Source: Progne subis subis
Taxonomy: Eukaryota; Chordata; Aves; Passeriformes; Hirundinidae
DNA: 64,000 nt
Assembly (NCBI GenBank): GCA_022316685.1
Contig: JAKJHU010000030.1
Location: forward strand, 12,475,360 to 12,539,359
Direction of reading: 5' to 3'
The translations under genes were made by a program, and so were the position numbers. A model generated the notes under the pieces. It was not told the origin of the DNA and searched no databases. It saw nothing but the letters and a program-made list of their open reading frames with translations. Below, piece by piece: positions 25,441 through 39,365 of the stretch (positions within the stretch are counted from its first letter, which is position 1; the number at the start of each line of letters is the position of its first letter).

Positions 25441-28400
25441 GAAACACAAAAGACTCTATTTTTGAGCAGCTCCAATCTCACGCCCATATACTCTCTATCC
25501 AAGCTTGTCTGATCATTCCCACCTTCGAACATCCCATGAGCATCCATTCTCACTAGGTCTTCCAAGTTCCACAGGTTCAGGACAAGTCAAGCCTTCAGAC
25601 TGAGAAGGCTTTTACAGAAGTTACAAAGTCGTACAGGAAACAGTACCAGCACTTCATTGAAGTGAATTTTCCCTTGTAAGGTACCAAATCAGTGTCAGGG
25701 TTTGTAAGAAAGTTTGAAAATCTTAAACTTTGCTGAGAGTAAGTCTTGGCATTCTTGCTAGACATCTGCACGGTCTGTTTTAACAAGCCAGAAACAAATG
25801 TTGGCTGTGCTCCTTTTCTGTAGCTCTGCTTTTCCACAGCCAACCTATCCTATTTCACCTACTTTTTCAATGGCAAAAACAAGACACAAAAGCTGATGAA
25901 CCAAATGTTTTCAAATGTAAATCTTGATTCTCCTGTGAAAAGCAGAAAGCACTGTATGATGCTCCCCCAATCTTTGTTGCTTCATCTTAACTTACATCCT
26001 AGCATATCCAGAGAAGCACTGAAGTGCTGCTTTCTCAGTGATGTATTATCGCAATACATGCTATTTGTGTTCACAAGCACACGAGAAAAAAAATATCTCC
26101 TCGTTTCCAGATGGCACGTGTTATTCAGCGCTTTTGCAAACAAACAAGCAAACATCCAGCTTTGGCAAAAATCAGCATTCATTCTGCAAGGGCCTCTGCA
26201 GAGTTCAAGGTCCCATAAGAAGGAGCTGTGTGCACTTCCCAAGTTTTGTCAGAAACCAGGGGAGGGGGCAAAACCAGGTCTTGAGGCAGGTTCATGCTGA
26301 AACTGCCATTTCCAATGAGCCAGGATTCCCAAAGGAGCAGGTTTCCTCTTCATGCTCTCTAACCTCCTCTATCCCAAGAAAGATATTAAAATCAGACAGC
26401 TCCTTCCTCTCCCCACGCCAACTCTCCAAGTACCCCTAAACCTGATGGCTGAGCCTTCCACATGTGTTTGCTACACTGTCACACTCAAAGCAGCTTGGGG
26501 CTCTGGCTTGGTGGAGGCAGGACTCTTATCAAGAGACTGAGATACAACACATTTCCTGCCATTTGTCTCATTTACAAACTCAGGTCAAGGCAGTAAGCTA
26601 CACATGAGAAAATGGAGTAAAACAATTATAAGCTTCATTTACCGAAATAATTCAGCTCTCAAGACTGAAATAGTGTCTGTGTATCCAGTTACCACACAAG
26701 AGAAGTTGTCCCAAGGCACACAGAATGAAGTCACACATTTGGCCTTCTAAGTAAAGGAATTTTTCTCATGAACTGTCACTGATAAATAGATAAATGAAAA
26801 AGTGGTCACGCAGTCTTTTTTAATGATACGACAAAACACACCAGGTTACATACACTGCAATGCAGCTTGCCTTTTAGCTTGATCTAAATGGCAGTGAAGA
26901 AAATTAATAGATATATAGACTTCAAATGCACATTCTCCCAGAAAAGAATCAAAGAAACCGGTGTTTTAAAAAAGAGGGCATAATTGTGTGCAACACAATA
27001 CTGTGCACACTGAAACCTAAACAAATTCATCAAGTAACTTGTCTTCCATTCAACAATCAGGCACAAACTTTTGTCAATGATGACCAGTGAGGTGATGGAC
27101 ACAAAATGTTTGTAATGGATGCAAAAAACTACTATGCCCTTGAATTCAGTTTGTATTCACTGCTCCTGGCAACTTACACTAACCACGAAGGCAGAAAAAA
27201 AATCAAATGCAAAAAAGGGAGATTCTTGTCTAAGTAATCTTCAGAGCTCAAAGTTTGATAGGAACTAAGCAACTAAGGAAATTGGATGAACCTTGATACA
27301 GAGCAGCTGACACAGACCAGCTGAAAATATACATTGGAATAATCCCTAAGCTACATTTGCAAAGCTTGAGTTGGATGCCGTGAAAGAGCAGAACTAACAA
27401 TCAGGGCAGATTTGAATGCCTGCAATGAAATAAAGAACAACAGAGATAAGGCCAAAACATGATGAAATCACAATTTATTTTGTTTAGGGCAGGGAGTCCA
27501 GACTTTTCCCACTGGCTCTTTTCTAAAATAAATAGGAAAAACTAACTAACAGTCACAAACTACGGAAAGTTCAATAAACAAAAGAATTTAGCCATGAGTT
27601 CCACACGATGAGTTTTAATAGCTGGCACTGGCATGCCCCAAGCTTGCCTTTTGCTAATTTTTCAACAGCTCTAAATGGTCAAAGAGAATCATATTTGGGC
27701 TTAAGAGTTTTGAAGGAGAGGAGAATTCAGACCGTCTCTTCCTTCCCACAGAACGTAACAGAAACACTTAATCTAATTTCCTCAGTAGGGCCCTCTGCCA
27801 AAATATTTAGTCACTTTTAGTCTGTTTGCTCTTGATACAATTAGATGTTTCTGGTTTGCCATAACCTTATCTGATTCAGCTGGTTATTTGTTCAACATGA
27901 ATGGCTGGGAATGGGGCATACTGTTTGTGGGCATATTCACACACACCTCTGACCATCATTCTCTGGAACACACCCCCACACTCCCACACACGAACACGGA
28001 CAGATTTAGTCAACTGCCATATGGAAAAACAAGTATGCCTAAAACATCCTGTGAAAGAAGACAAGATTGGTAAACTCCCAAGCAGTACAAAAAGAGAAGT
28101 TTCGAGGCTTTTATTTGAGGAAGAGGTAAGATCATCTAGCATTCTGTTTTGGGGAATTTGTGTCAAATTGACATTCCAATTTCAGCAGCATACATAAAAC
28201 TGCACAATTATTTAGCACTGTACAGATTTTACATAACTCTAAGTTACTGACTCACTTCATTTTCCTTCTGACTGTAAGACAGATTAATCTGAAATGAATT
28301 AAGACAGGCAACCAGAAGTAATGTTACTATAGCTGGTAAGCATTCTTTAAACTGCTCTATCAGTAAGCTGCTTAAAAACCTCACTATCATTGTATGCTGC

Positions 28401-31400
28401 ATCTGCTCAGTAATTACTACCTCTCAAATCAGGGATTGTGACTGTGCGCTCAGTACTGCAACACAACAGGCAAAGCAGTACAGGGAGCCAGGAATCCCAA
28501 AAGCAAAAATTGGTGAAGTACTTAATTGCTCACACATAAAATGCTGGGCCCAGGAAAATCAGGCAATACAGCGCCCAATCCCGCGTACAGGCAAATGCTC
28601 TGAGCCTTGAAATCAGAATTTCTATCTCATCTTAAAAAGAAAAAAAAAAAATTATGCAACCACATGCTTCCTTACACGAGGTAGAAATATTTCACCAAAA
28701 GAAGGAAAACTGCCTTAAGGACAGGACAGCATATTGTAATTATAGTTACTAAGGTAAGCAAAAAATATAAACGGCAGTGACCAGAGCAATGTGGAAGAGG
28801 CAGGAAAAATTCCTCTCACCAAAAAAAGCTTTAAATTTCAAGACTAAAACAAGAACTACTTTGAGAAAAGACCTGTTAACTCCTATAGGACTATGCTTCT
28901 GTCATGGTTTAGTCCTCTACACCTAAAAGATGTGTGTTCCAGATGTCCTCAGCTCCAGATATGCCCAGGATAAAATATAACCTCTGCCCACAAGTCCTTT
29001 ACTCTAGAAAATGTTTCTGATTGCACAGAAAATGCGGCAATCGTGCACTTAGAAAGTTTGTGCTGGTAGAAAGGAAATCATCACCACCAAGAGTGAAGCA
29101 CCTCCTAATTGACAACCGATTCTGGCTCAGTGCAAAACTATTACACAGCTGCAGTAGCTGCACTACCTGCAAATAAAAATAACCCCAAAACAAAAATTAC
29201 TCTGCTCAAAAGACAGGCACAGACCACAGCAAGGAATAAGAATAAAGAAAAATTTGTATAGTAAGAATGTGTCTGCTGTGAGTTTAAAATTAATTTTACT
29301 AAATGTGCCAAAGAAATATTTATCTCCAAAATCTTAACTCACTAATGTCTCAGTCTACAGCAAAGAATCAAAGGAAGAATTAACTGGCAATGCAACAGTT
29401 TCCAGTTTTGATTTGGTTTGTCTCCTTGAACAGTACTTTGCACATACATGTTCTAATACTCGACATTGGAGGCATCTGGATTTTGTTCTCAATTCCCAAC
29501 ATAAATGCAAGAACACATGAAAATAGCTGTCTTCCACCCAGACATTCACTTATATTCTGCTTATCAGATTGTTCCCCTTTAAAAGTAAAATTAAAAAAAT
29601 AAGTTTAGTTATTCACACAGAAATTTTAATTACTGAAACTAACTTCTAGGCTACTAGGAAGTTTTGAACCTCCTGTCAGAACTGGTTTATAAAAATGTAT
29701 CCAAACACCCAAAGATACCTAAGTTTACAGGGAAATAGAGCTTTATTCTTTAGTTTCAGGTTGTCTGGTAGCACATGGACCCTTTTCTCACCAGAAGTCT
29801 TTTGAAAACAAATGCCACAGAGTCAAAATTTCAGGTAGAACCAGAAATCCTACAAGCTTCTTGTTTTCAAAGCCATCATGTACAATTTAATATCAAGTAA
29901 AATTATGGCTGGCTAGCAGAGTTTTCCTGAATGGGTGTGACTACAAATGCCCTCTTTAACAAATTAAAAACACAAACCATGCAAATATTTCATCAAAATA
30001 GGATCAATGCTTGAGATAAACTGACTCAGACAATGCTCAAGTCAGAAGAAAATTACAGTCTACAATGAGAATATTTAAGATTATGACTCTTGCCTCTCCT
30101 TTCAAATCAATAATTAATTTGGGCTAGAGGACAAAACAATGGAAGGACTCCCATGAAGGACACCATTTTGTCATTACCCAATATAAAGAGTGTATCATTA
30201 AATACAAGCCTGAAATTAGCTCAGCCACAAACTTTTGATAAACCCAGTAATGTACTTAATACCCTCACTGCTGTTGCATGGCTTAAAAAATTTCAAAAAT
30301 GACCACCAAAGAATTGAGGAATCAAGTCAAAGGGAAACTAAAGAAATTACCTGGCTATTATTTCTAGCCTGTTTTCTGACCCAATCACATGCCCCTGCAT
30401 AGCTAAAGTGAAGGAGGCAAGTCTGGAAGGCCCAATTCTGCAGCATGTACAGACACAGTCAAACAGCTTCAAAAATCATTTGCGGGTCACATAAGCATGC
30501 TGGGGCCAAAGCAGGTCAGCAGCTATGCACCCAAACTCTCCCAGGGCCATGAACAAAGATTTAAGGATCTAAATGCCTGTTTATTAAAGCCACAGGAGGG
30601 ACCTGCATGGATGTGTGTGGATGTCACACTCACTAATAGTGCGGGATATCAATGCTATGAACAGAAAAACCTGCTCAGGCTCCCCAGCTATGGACTCCTG
30701 CTCAGCACAAAACACCAGGGAAATATTTCTGAAGGCTGAGAATATACACTCACTGGCAGTTACAGTAAGAGTATGCTGCTCCCACTACCCCAATAACTAC
30801 TCACCTTCCCCATCTGTTCAAAACAAAAATAAATTACCTCTACATCCCAAGAACCCGCCTTTGCAGGGCACATATCCTGCAACCCGGCAATCTATTCTAT
30901 GTAAGTAAATCTGGTCTGCGTGGACAAGTCCCGATGACTTGCTATCACCAGTGAGGTGACCAATGCTGGTTTTCTATCCCAGAGAGCAGTGGCTGAGTGC
31001 TCTTCTGCATACCAGATTTGTTTTAGGGTGACCTATCTCTCTGTGACAAATGGGCTGAGGACTCCAAATTACTTGGGGGGAGGGGAGAGCTTTTCTTTAT
31101 CTGTTTTTCATTAAGGAAACACTATGGTTCCAAAATCCAGTAAGAAAAGTTCACTGTTATCTGAGCAGACAGAAAATGTGAATCTTCTTTTCAAATACAT
31201 AACTACAAAGCATTAGACAACAGACAAGTAACTAATCCTTGTTTAAAATAGCTTGCTTTGTTCAAAATACAACATATTCTCTCTGGCATTAACTACCTTA
31301 CATCTCAGGGGCTTGAGTTTATTTCAGGATTTGGCAACTAATGGAATAATTGTATTACTAGGAGTTAAGTAACAATGTCTACATTGTGTAAACATCTTCC

Positions 31401-32310
31401 TGTAACTGACTGGTGATAACTATATTACACATTCTCCAGAAAGCATTATATTCTGAATATTTACGAGTTTGTTTCAAAGGTTTCTGATTGTTATTTACAG
31501 TCTTCAAAGCGTGTAGGCACAGTCAAAGCAATACATTTTAAAACCCTGCCATAAATCATTCACTGTGTGAAAGTAAACTTTCATTAAAAAGAAAGGGCTT
31601 AATTGCTGAGGACTTCCTGAATGTGAACTGTCACTCTGAATACCACCTCCTGCACCTTTCTTGTAGCAGACAGTCATTAACTGGTGGCAGGATGGACGCT
31701 CACACTGGCCGAGTCATCCAGCTGTGCTGTCCCACCCTCAGTGACCCCACTGATGGGTCCGAGATCCCCCAGCCAGCTCAAGCCCTCTGCAGTCGATTCG
31801 ACAGCACAGAGCACCTTCATCACCTAGGGGACCTGCCCATCCCTGTGGCTCCCAGCCTAAAATTCAGCATTTCGGTACCCGGTGACTCCAAACTGAACCA
31901 CTGAATAACCATTAGCTGAGAGACCCAAGATCTCTTTTACCAATATGAAGATTTTTCTCTAGTGCATGTTATTCAGATCTTATGACTACCTTATTTAGAC
32001 CTTAAAGGTAGATCTTATGTCTACCTCTATTGAACTTACTGATATTAACAACTGTCAACATATCAACTGTCTTAATGCAAAACAAGACCTAAGAGATTTC
32101 AAGAAGATGCAAGCTGACTCTGGTACCTTGCAAGTGAAACCAAATTCCACCACTTCCTTCCATGCCAGTATTTCCAAAGGCCATTTCACACCTGGATAAA
32201 CCATTCACATTTTAATATAAGTGCTTTGACTTCACAAGGGGATGCCGATTTGCCTCTCCTTTCCTGGTTGCTCTACCTGGAGAAGTTCTCATGCACATTG
32301 ACACCACCCA

Positions 32311-32386
32311 GCAAGGGCCCCAGTGAAGGTCCTTTCATATGCAAGGGCCCCAGCAAAGATCCTTTTATATGCAAGGGTCCCCAGGC
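32311..32386. repeat. 30-bp minisatellite, about 2.5 copies
   Basis: A 30-base unit beginning GCAAGGGCCCCAG and ending CATAT or TATAT lies at 32311-32340 and again at 32341-32370. A third, decaying copy starts at 32371. Copies one and two differ at four positions, all transitions. Because 30 is a multiple of three, the local frame translates as a ten-residue repeat (CKGPSxxPFI pattern), but the frame is short and unsupported as a gene. Likely a recent local duplication. Confidence 0.85.
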
Positions 32387-32541
32387 CAATCCAGGTGATA
32401 CCATCTGGTTTGCCAGAAGTTTGCAAGTGAAGAGTCAAAAGACAGAGATGTTGAAAACCACATGGTAGGACTGAATTCAAAACTTCTGAAGGTAAGAGAC
32501 AGAATCAACATACCCAGGGGGGAAGAGAGAGAGAGGAGGGG

Positions 32542-32574
<33 letters not shown>
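32542..32574. repeat. A33 tract after a purine-rich run
   Basis: Thirty-three consecutive A follow a GA-rich lead-in (from about 32517). It looks like a poly(A) tail, but no retrotransposed gene body, polyadenylation signal close upstream or target-site duplication is evident. CR1 does not use poly(A), so bird genomes hold few such retrocopies. A simple polypurine tract is the plainer reading. Confidence 0.85.
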
Positions 32575-32576
<2 letters not shown>

Positions 32577-35500
32577 TTCCTTCAAGATAGCTGAACAATA
32601 AAACAGAGTAGCATTCCTTTCTGAACAATTCCCAACAATTGTTTAAAATATGGACAACTGAGTTGTGTGCATCACAGCTTTCACATCAGCCCTCTGCACC
32701 TTCACACAGGTAAATAACTCAAGAGATAACAGAAGGTGAAGGAAGAGGAGCTGTAATTATCAGTAAAACTCTGATACTATTTACAAGCATTCTCAGAAGA
32801 AGTTACCTCACCCTTTCAATCTCAGCTCCCAACAAAGAACAAAACGCTCCCACCCAGAAGAGCACAGCTTAGCTTTCTTCACATCATATCTCATACAATA
32901 TCCCTTAACTGGAGAGGCTGGTGGGGCCATAGCCCAGGGCACAGCTGCTCTAGTTACTGTAAAAATCAACTGAATCTCCTATGCCATGTTGATTAATATC
33001 ATTTAGGAAGCTGAATTTGTTAAGCATTAGAAAAATCAAATTGATTTAATCTATATTACAAAAATCTAATTGCTTTCTTTCATAAGCACTAACTGGCTTT
33101 GCTTATCCAGATTTTCCAGCAATGAAGGCTAGTCTTTTAAAAGCTGGTCACTGACTCTTTTGTGAGCAACATTCTTCTTGTACTGGCCAGAGACTTCACT
33201 TAGCTTTAATCTCACTTTGTATCACGTAATTGAGAAAAAGAATATTCTACAACAGCAATACTCTTTGTATTATCTTCATGAAATTTTGCATGAGAGCTCT
33301 GTCAGCTGCTGTGATAGTTGCAACTGGAAAAACCATGCTCCAGGGCAACTTCACCATTACAAACATCCAGGGAAACTTCCAACTTCCCATGTGGTCACAG
33401 TCCATAATACAGTGTTTGCCAGCATAAAGCACTTAGATATTTTAATATATGCTGCTTTTCATGTAACGCAAGATCAGACTCAGTAAGGAATGTGAGGAGA
33501 ACAGGGGCAGCCAAGTGGACGAACTGCTGTAGATTAAACACCCTCCATGCTGCTTTGCTGGAGGGAGGACAATAAATAGAGGTAGAACTGCTGATTTCAG
33601 CTCAGGCCTTGAGGAGCTGTAAGGCCCAAGCCACAGAAAGGTACTGGCAGAAAAATGCATAAGCTACACAGACAAACTGGGTAATGTCTGCTCAGGAGAG
33701 AAATCTGGTCTTGAGCAGGGGAGGACCACACATGTGTCACTGCTGAGAAGGAAAACCCAGTCAGGTAAAAACATTTAGGTCTCCTGCATAGCGGAACTAG
33801 GAAAATCCATGCTGGCTGACCGCCCTGCATGTGACCTGCTAGAATAAAGGCTCAAATCTACTCTCCAGACAGACAGCACCTTACAAAGGAAACTGGAGAT
33901 TAAGACTCCACTGGAAATGACCACTTTGGAGATTAATCTGTGCACATGCACACATGTTTACACACACACTAACACACTGAAAATCCACTGCTGGAAACAC
34001 ATCTAAAGCAGGTGGAAACGCAGGATGGAGAACATTCAGACTGTGAGGTTTAATACATCCATAAATATTACCAGTCTCAGCTACTCCAGCACAACACAAC
34101 CACCGCTCATCAATATTGCTGTCAGCTCTGTGCTAGCAGCAAACCACATGACAGCCACGGTGACCCTTCCCCCTGGCCAGGAGGGACTGGCTGCAGATGG
34201 AGCTCAGCATGCCCACACAGGCACAGCCCTGGACACCTTCGTGCAGGGCAGAAAGAGGAAACACACATTGGAATCCGACACCATGGTGTCATCCAGGAAT
34301 TTGCTTTATAGCAGCTCTGTGATCAATTGCTGGGGTAGCCTTTTCAGGAATTATTCAGGAATGCAGAGGCAACCAGAAAGCTCCCTCTGAAGTCGAACTG
34401 TAGCAAGTGATCTGCCCAAGTGCCAAGGTGGGATTCTTGTGTCAGGCAGCCTGTCCTCAACCCCTGGCCTTGGCAGGGACTCATGGGCAGGGATGGGTGT
34501 ACATGTCACTGGGTATCTACTGCCTGCTACAGAGCCATCAGAACACTTTGTTAATGCAGCCAACCTTCTAAATAATAATAAAAAAACCCTCTTCAATATT
34601 AACTTTTACATTTTCATTCCAAGTTCTACTCAAATCTCTGATGCTGAACTGACCTAGAGAGAGGGCCTTGCTCCTTCCTTCCTTTGCTGTAATGACAGCT
34701 TTTAAAATAGCATCTACAGTAAGATGCATCAAACCCAAAGTTCGGTTCATGGGATTTTAGAAAGCTTTCAGTTATTTTTCATTGCTACTTGCTTTAAAAT
34801 ACTCCCCACTCCCCTTTGCTTTCACATTATGTCTTCCTATAATGTCATATAGCTTGGATTGTCAGAAGGAACAAATTACCACAGATTCACCCCCTTTAAA
34901 CCAACAGTAAAAATGTCAAAGCCTTTTAAGAGCCGACTGCCACTACAAACACTTATTTTCAAATTTCATTCTGACTATCTATTTTTAAAGTTCTAAAAAC
35001 ATTTTAATGCCCCTTTTCCACAAAGCAAGTAACTACACCACAAGATTCTTGAGGAGCGATGAATTTAGATTTCAGAGACAAAATCAAGTGGGTTTTGGTG
35101 AAGAAGACAGAGAAATAGGCTAAACAATGTGGAGAAGCAATAGAGAGCCCAGTAGAACACTTTCTTACATTCACTAAAGATTTTAATAGGTCTCACCATC
35201 ACAGCTTTTCTACAGACAGGCTGGTGTAATTACACACTGGTCTCTGCATGACCCAGGGGGCAAGCCTGGAACACTGCACCCCATCAGATATACTGGGCTG
35301 TGATACTTCGAGGAGACAAGAAAATGAGTTTTGTAGTTATTTATGTAAGCAATTCAGAAAGCACATCCACCAGTTTTTCCTCTCAAAGAGATTTTATTCT
35401 TGTAGGGACTTTTCAAGGACAAAGAATTCAATTTCAAAACTTTACCAAGAAAAAGAAAGAAAACCTATGAAACCTCCATTACATTATTTTAGCAACAAGC

Positions 35501-36482
35501 AATGCTGCACCAGTTGCTACCACTGGTAACTTCTTGGTGTCCCTAGCACAAAGCAGGGCCCAGGTCAAACATGATGACAATAGCACTGACTGCTTGCCCT
35601 CACTTCCACAGCACTCCTGATGGATCCTGATGGTATCCTCTTCTGGGCACCCAGAGCCTCTGCCTCCAGAGATAAGCTCTTGCTGCAACAAGGAGTCAAT
35701 AATGAGATTCACGAATAGTGGACTTGTGTTTTCCTCCAGGCAAATTAACGGGAAACTTTTGAAATGGAAGGTAGGAGGGAAAACAACTGATAAAACACAC
35801 TCTCAGAGCCTTGCAGGGTTGCAGTGTACATATTCTCCCCTCAAAGATGTACATCAGACAGGGATCTCTGAACACCTGCCCTCAGGAGCTCTGGTACTTG
35901 AACAAGGTATATGCACAGCAGCCAGCTGAGCCTGACTCTGCACACGCAGTGTTGGGGAGGGATGTCAGGGGCACCCTAGCCAGCCCCACAGACACAGCAG
36001 GTACACCTGATCCCTCTGCCTTTCAGGGACTAATCCTGCACTCTCCAAGAGTAAGGGGTCTTAGCTTAAAGAACAGGCACACAGTCATCAGAGCAGAGCC
36101 AGGAGCACTCGTCACACCGCTTGCATGTGCAGGGACCCAGCTCTGCTCAGAGGGGTGAAACCACAGCTGCCCATCAAGCGCAGGCATGGCCATTTGCCCA
36201 TCAGGCAGAGCTGACCCTAGAACAGTCCTCCAAACCATTCAGTGCCCTCTCTGCCTTTTCCCAGAGTGCAGGAGACCCAAAGCAGGACCATAAGGCTCCC
36301 CTGCATTTTCCCTTGCTTCCCAGTTCCCTGCACTGTAATTACTGCCAGCCATGTAGACAGATAAGTGACAGGGGCACTGAGAGCAGCACGGAGGTGCTGG
36401 CCTCGCTGCCTGTAATGGTGGGGTCCTTCCACAGTGCCACAGAGGTTGACCATTAGGGGCCTCACCTGTCACCAAGCCAGAA

Positions 36483-36540
36483 ATCACAGAATCACAGACT
36501 TCAACATTTATAAAAGACACCATAAACAATTCCATCTCTC
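36483..36540 (-). mobile_element. Possible CR1 terminal relic
   Basis: AATCACAGAATCACAGA at 36482-36498 resembles the tandem terminal octamers of a CR1 3' end in reverse. The following AAAAGACACCATAAACAATTCCAT loosely tracks the usual AAAAGACCTCTAAGATCATCAAGTCCA segment. Divergence is high, so a chance match is possible. Confidence 0.35.
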
Positions 36541-37302
36541 TGGTGACAGGAAGGATGTACTTGACAGGTCACTGGAGTGTGTGAACTAATGGTGGGGACA
36601 GCAAGGCAACGAGGTGCACACCGACTTGAAAGAGAGACCAAGGGCATCTGAAAAGGTTATGTATAGGGGAAAAAACCACACAGTTTTATCAGTATTTCTC
36701 TAGAAAACACAAGTGATAAAATACAAGATGGAAAATATCAGTGTCACATTCTCAGGGGCACTGTGTCTTACTACCAAAACCATCCTGTTAATACAATTAA
36801 CATGTTCCTGTACTGAGGTATTCCTGCGCCCAAGCCAAGAATAACACAGTTGTTTGCTGAAGAGCAGACAAAGAAAGCATGAATCCGAGAAAGTTAACCA
36901 AAGCTAACTCAGAGGTTTCCAGAAGGCTACTGGACAGGGTAAACAAAAGAGAACTGGAAAAAACAAAAGTGGCTGTGGAGAAGAAGTGGGAGGTAGACCT
37001 GACTTCCTCTTCTCAGTATTTTCGAAGAATACCATTGCAAAGTTTTGACAATTACAAAGCACGTTAGCTAATCATGAAAATCCATCAAGTATGTCATAAG
37101 TGACAAGGAAAGAGTACTTGACTGCTAAAATTGGATGTGCCACAAAACTTCTTACATAAATCAGAGGAACATATCCATCATTTGACACAGAAGGTGTTTC
37201 CAGAGAGTAATATTTTTATGCCAAGAACAAGAAAGTTTGTATACCTCTTTTGGAATCACATCATATTTTGATCATTACCACATCAAAGCATTTCAGTGGA
37301 GG

Positions 37303-37322
37303 AAAAAAAAAAAAAAAAAAAA
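37303..37322. repeat. A20 tract
   Basis: Twenty consecutive A after GGAGG. Simple sequence. No retrocopy is recognised. Confidence 0.85.
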
Positions 37323-39239
37323 GGTTTATGCTTTTGTGGTCTAAAACTCAAATACTTGTAATTGAGGCAGAGGACCTTCCTGTTCACACCAAGGCAGCGC
37401 CACATACCATCAATGCCGACTGCCGCTTGCATGTGAGTAATGAGAAATGACAGCAAACACACATGAGCACTTTACACAGTGACACTTCGGTCCAGGAAGT
37501 AGCACCAGATTACAAATGTTAATCCTAAATGGTTTACATTACTGGAACAAAAGAAACAAGACAGAAGGTTTACTGCACTTTGTTTCAAGGACCTATATGT
37601 GGCATTACACCACATCAAAAGGTAAGAGCACTTAAGTGAGTGCAAATGTAAATTCTTCTGTTTTCAAATCTTACCTTCTGGTTTTGCATGTGAACTAGAA
37701 ATGTCCTAGTTTATTCTGTAGTCGTTTTTCAGACTTGTTTCTTCCCCCCCCAATCCCAACTAAGCCAAATGCAAATTGGTAATGCCATTAATATAAATTT
37801 TCACTTTTTACTACAAATACAAACCCAAGTTAAGAACTTGCTATCTACTTGCTGTGCTGTTTGGTTTTTCATTAAAGGAAACCCAGCTCACCTCCTGTGA
37901 ACCTCCTGCTCTTCAGGGCTGATCCCAGTCAAAAGCCAGAACTGTTGTGCTCTTTAGAGATTTGGTTGCATCCACTCCACACTGGGACTCTGCATGCTTC
38001 CCATTAGAGCAACTAACTGACTTCCTTTTCCATAAATCCTAGTGCAGAGCAGGAAACAGCACACAGACTAACACAGTTTAGGAGTTTACCAGCTTCGGCA
38101 ATCCAGCTTTGCATCATTGGTTTCCCTTTGGCAAGGGGTAACACAGAAGATAATGCAGGTAAGTTCTACATATAAGGTACCAGAAGGATGCAAAGAGCAG
38201 CAATAAAATACATATTTCTTGATACATTATTTCAAGAAGAAATAACCTGTCATCCACAGCTTATTTCCTTCCTTCTGCAATTTTCTTTTTTGTTTTAATT
38301 CTGAGTCTTGACAGTAGCTCTCAATATCCCACCATGAATTTTACATAACAGTATGCATTGTCAACATCCTATGGAGTTTGAAGATGTCAATGACAGCTTA
38401 AAATATAGTCCACTTGTTCTCTTCTCTACCATTCCTGAAATGCTGTCAAGAGATATATTGATAATTAAATCTCTATGCCTATCAAAAGATACTCCTCACC
38501 TCAGTAAAATGCATACACTCCAGCAGCACAATTAGTCTGAGATGACATTCTAGATTTTCTAGCTAACAAGGTCAAGAGAGAAAAGATGGGAAATCACACA
38601 TACTCAACTCCAGTCTTTACTGACATATGTCTGTGAATGTTTGCTGCATTTCTTTTTTGAATTTAAAACTTGTCTTATTAGCAAAAGGAGAAAGATTGAT
38701 TTTATAGTCCATACACTAAAATACACTATGTTGAAGAACAGATGCAAGAAGAATATTCCACATGCCCCAGCAATTGCACAGCAGTTCTCCTCATCTCCCC
38801 GCAAAAACTTCTGCACAGTTGTCAACTACTTAAAAATGAAATAAAATAACATTATCCCAACAGAAGTAAGGTATCACCATATAGTATCATGGGCAAATTA
38901 CCTTGGTTACCAGAGCCACAGAGAGGTGAAAATTTGAAAAACAACTTACCTTCGATTATTTTACAACAATATTTGTGACCAAATGTGCTAAATTAAATTA
39001 CTGTCTGTGCACCTATGGGTATGTGGAAGCATAGCAAACTGCTAAAACTCTTCAACAACAGCAGCACTGCTTATGGCTACACAAAGGAAACAAAGTCACT
39101 GATATTTCTACTTTACTCTGTTTATGTGACATTATTCTACAAAAGTAACTCTAAAATCCCAGTTCTTCAGATGACTGTGGGGTATGCAATATAATATAGC
39201 TCAGTAATTTTGCTCTTTACCTCTCCACAGAAAGGAATT

Positions 39240-39365
39240 ACTTTTCTCTGCACATGCTGTGATTTATAGCGCTCTGTTTTGTTTGTGCTCATAGATTCCT
39301 ATTAAGGCCATTAAATCATATAGCCACTGATGAACTTCAATTAGCATTGGAAACACACAAAAAAA
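39240..39365. promoter_or_regulatory. Candidate conserved non-coding block
   Basis: Repeat-free AT-rich sequence with mixed homeodomain-type words (ATTAAGGCCATTAAATCATA at 39301-39320, and CAATTAGCATTGG near 39338) and one CpG in an otherwise CpG-free neighbourhood (TAGCGC near 39268). Called by texture only. Conservation is not tested. Confidence 0.2.

Larger units (their letters stand above)
18780..32310. other. Non-coding unique DNA, no gene seen
   Basis: Long repeat-poor interval. The longest open frame (20936-21673, 245 codons) begins at GTG; its first in-frame ATG is at about 21299, leaving about 124 codons. It lies in a locally GC-rich patch and matches no family I know. A CA microsatellite is at 22912-22927 and an A-tract at 19465-19482. 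Conserved-looking AT-rich blocks lie at 23330-23470 and 25230-25440. A frame with ATG start at 25896-26300 (134 codons) also has no recognisable domain. Confidence 0.6.

Noticed and set aside
25896..26300. 134-codon frame with ATG start
   Set aside because: No domain, an 86-codon frame on the other strand over the same bases, and no splice or promoter context.
28900..28911. TGTCATGGTTTA, like the start of some avian ERV long terminal repeats
   Set aside because: Only twelve bases agree. The following sequence does not continue as any LTR I know and no matching LTR end was seen.
36879..37067. Charged 62-codon frame as a possible exon
   Set aside because: It sits in purine-rich DNA that favours K/E/R codons, and has no convincing acceptor and donor pair or family match.
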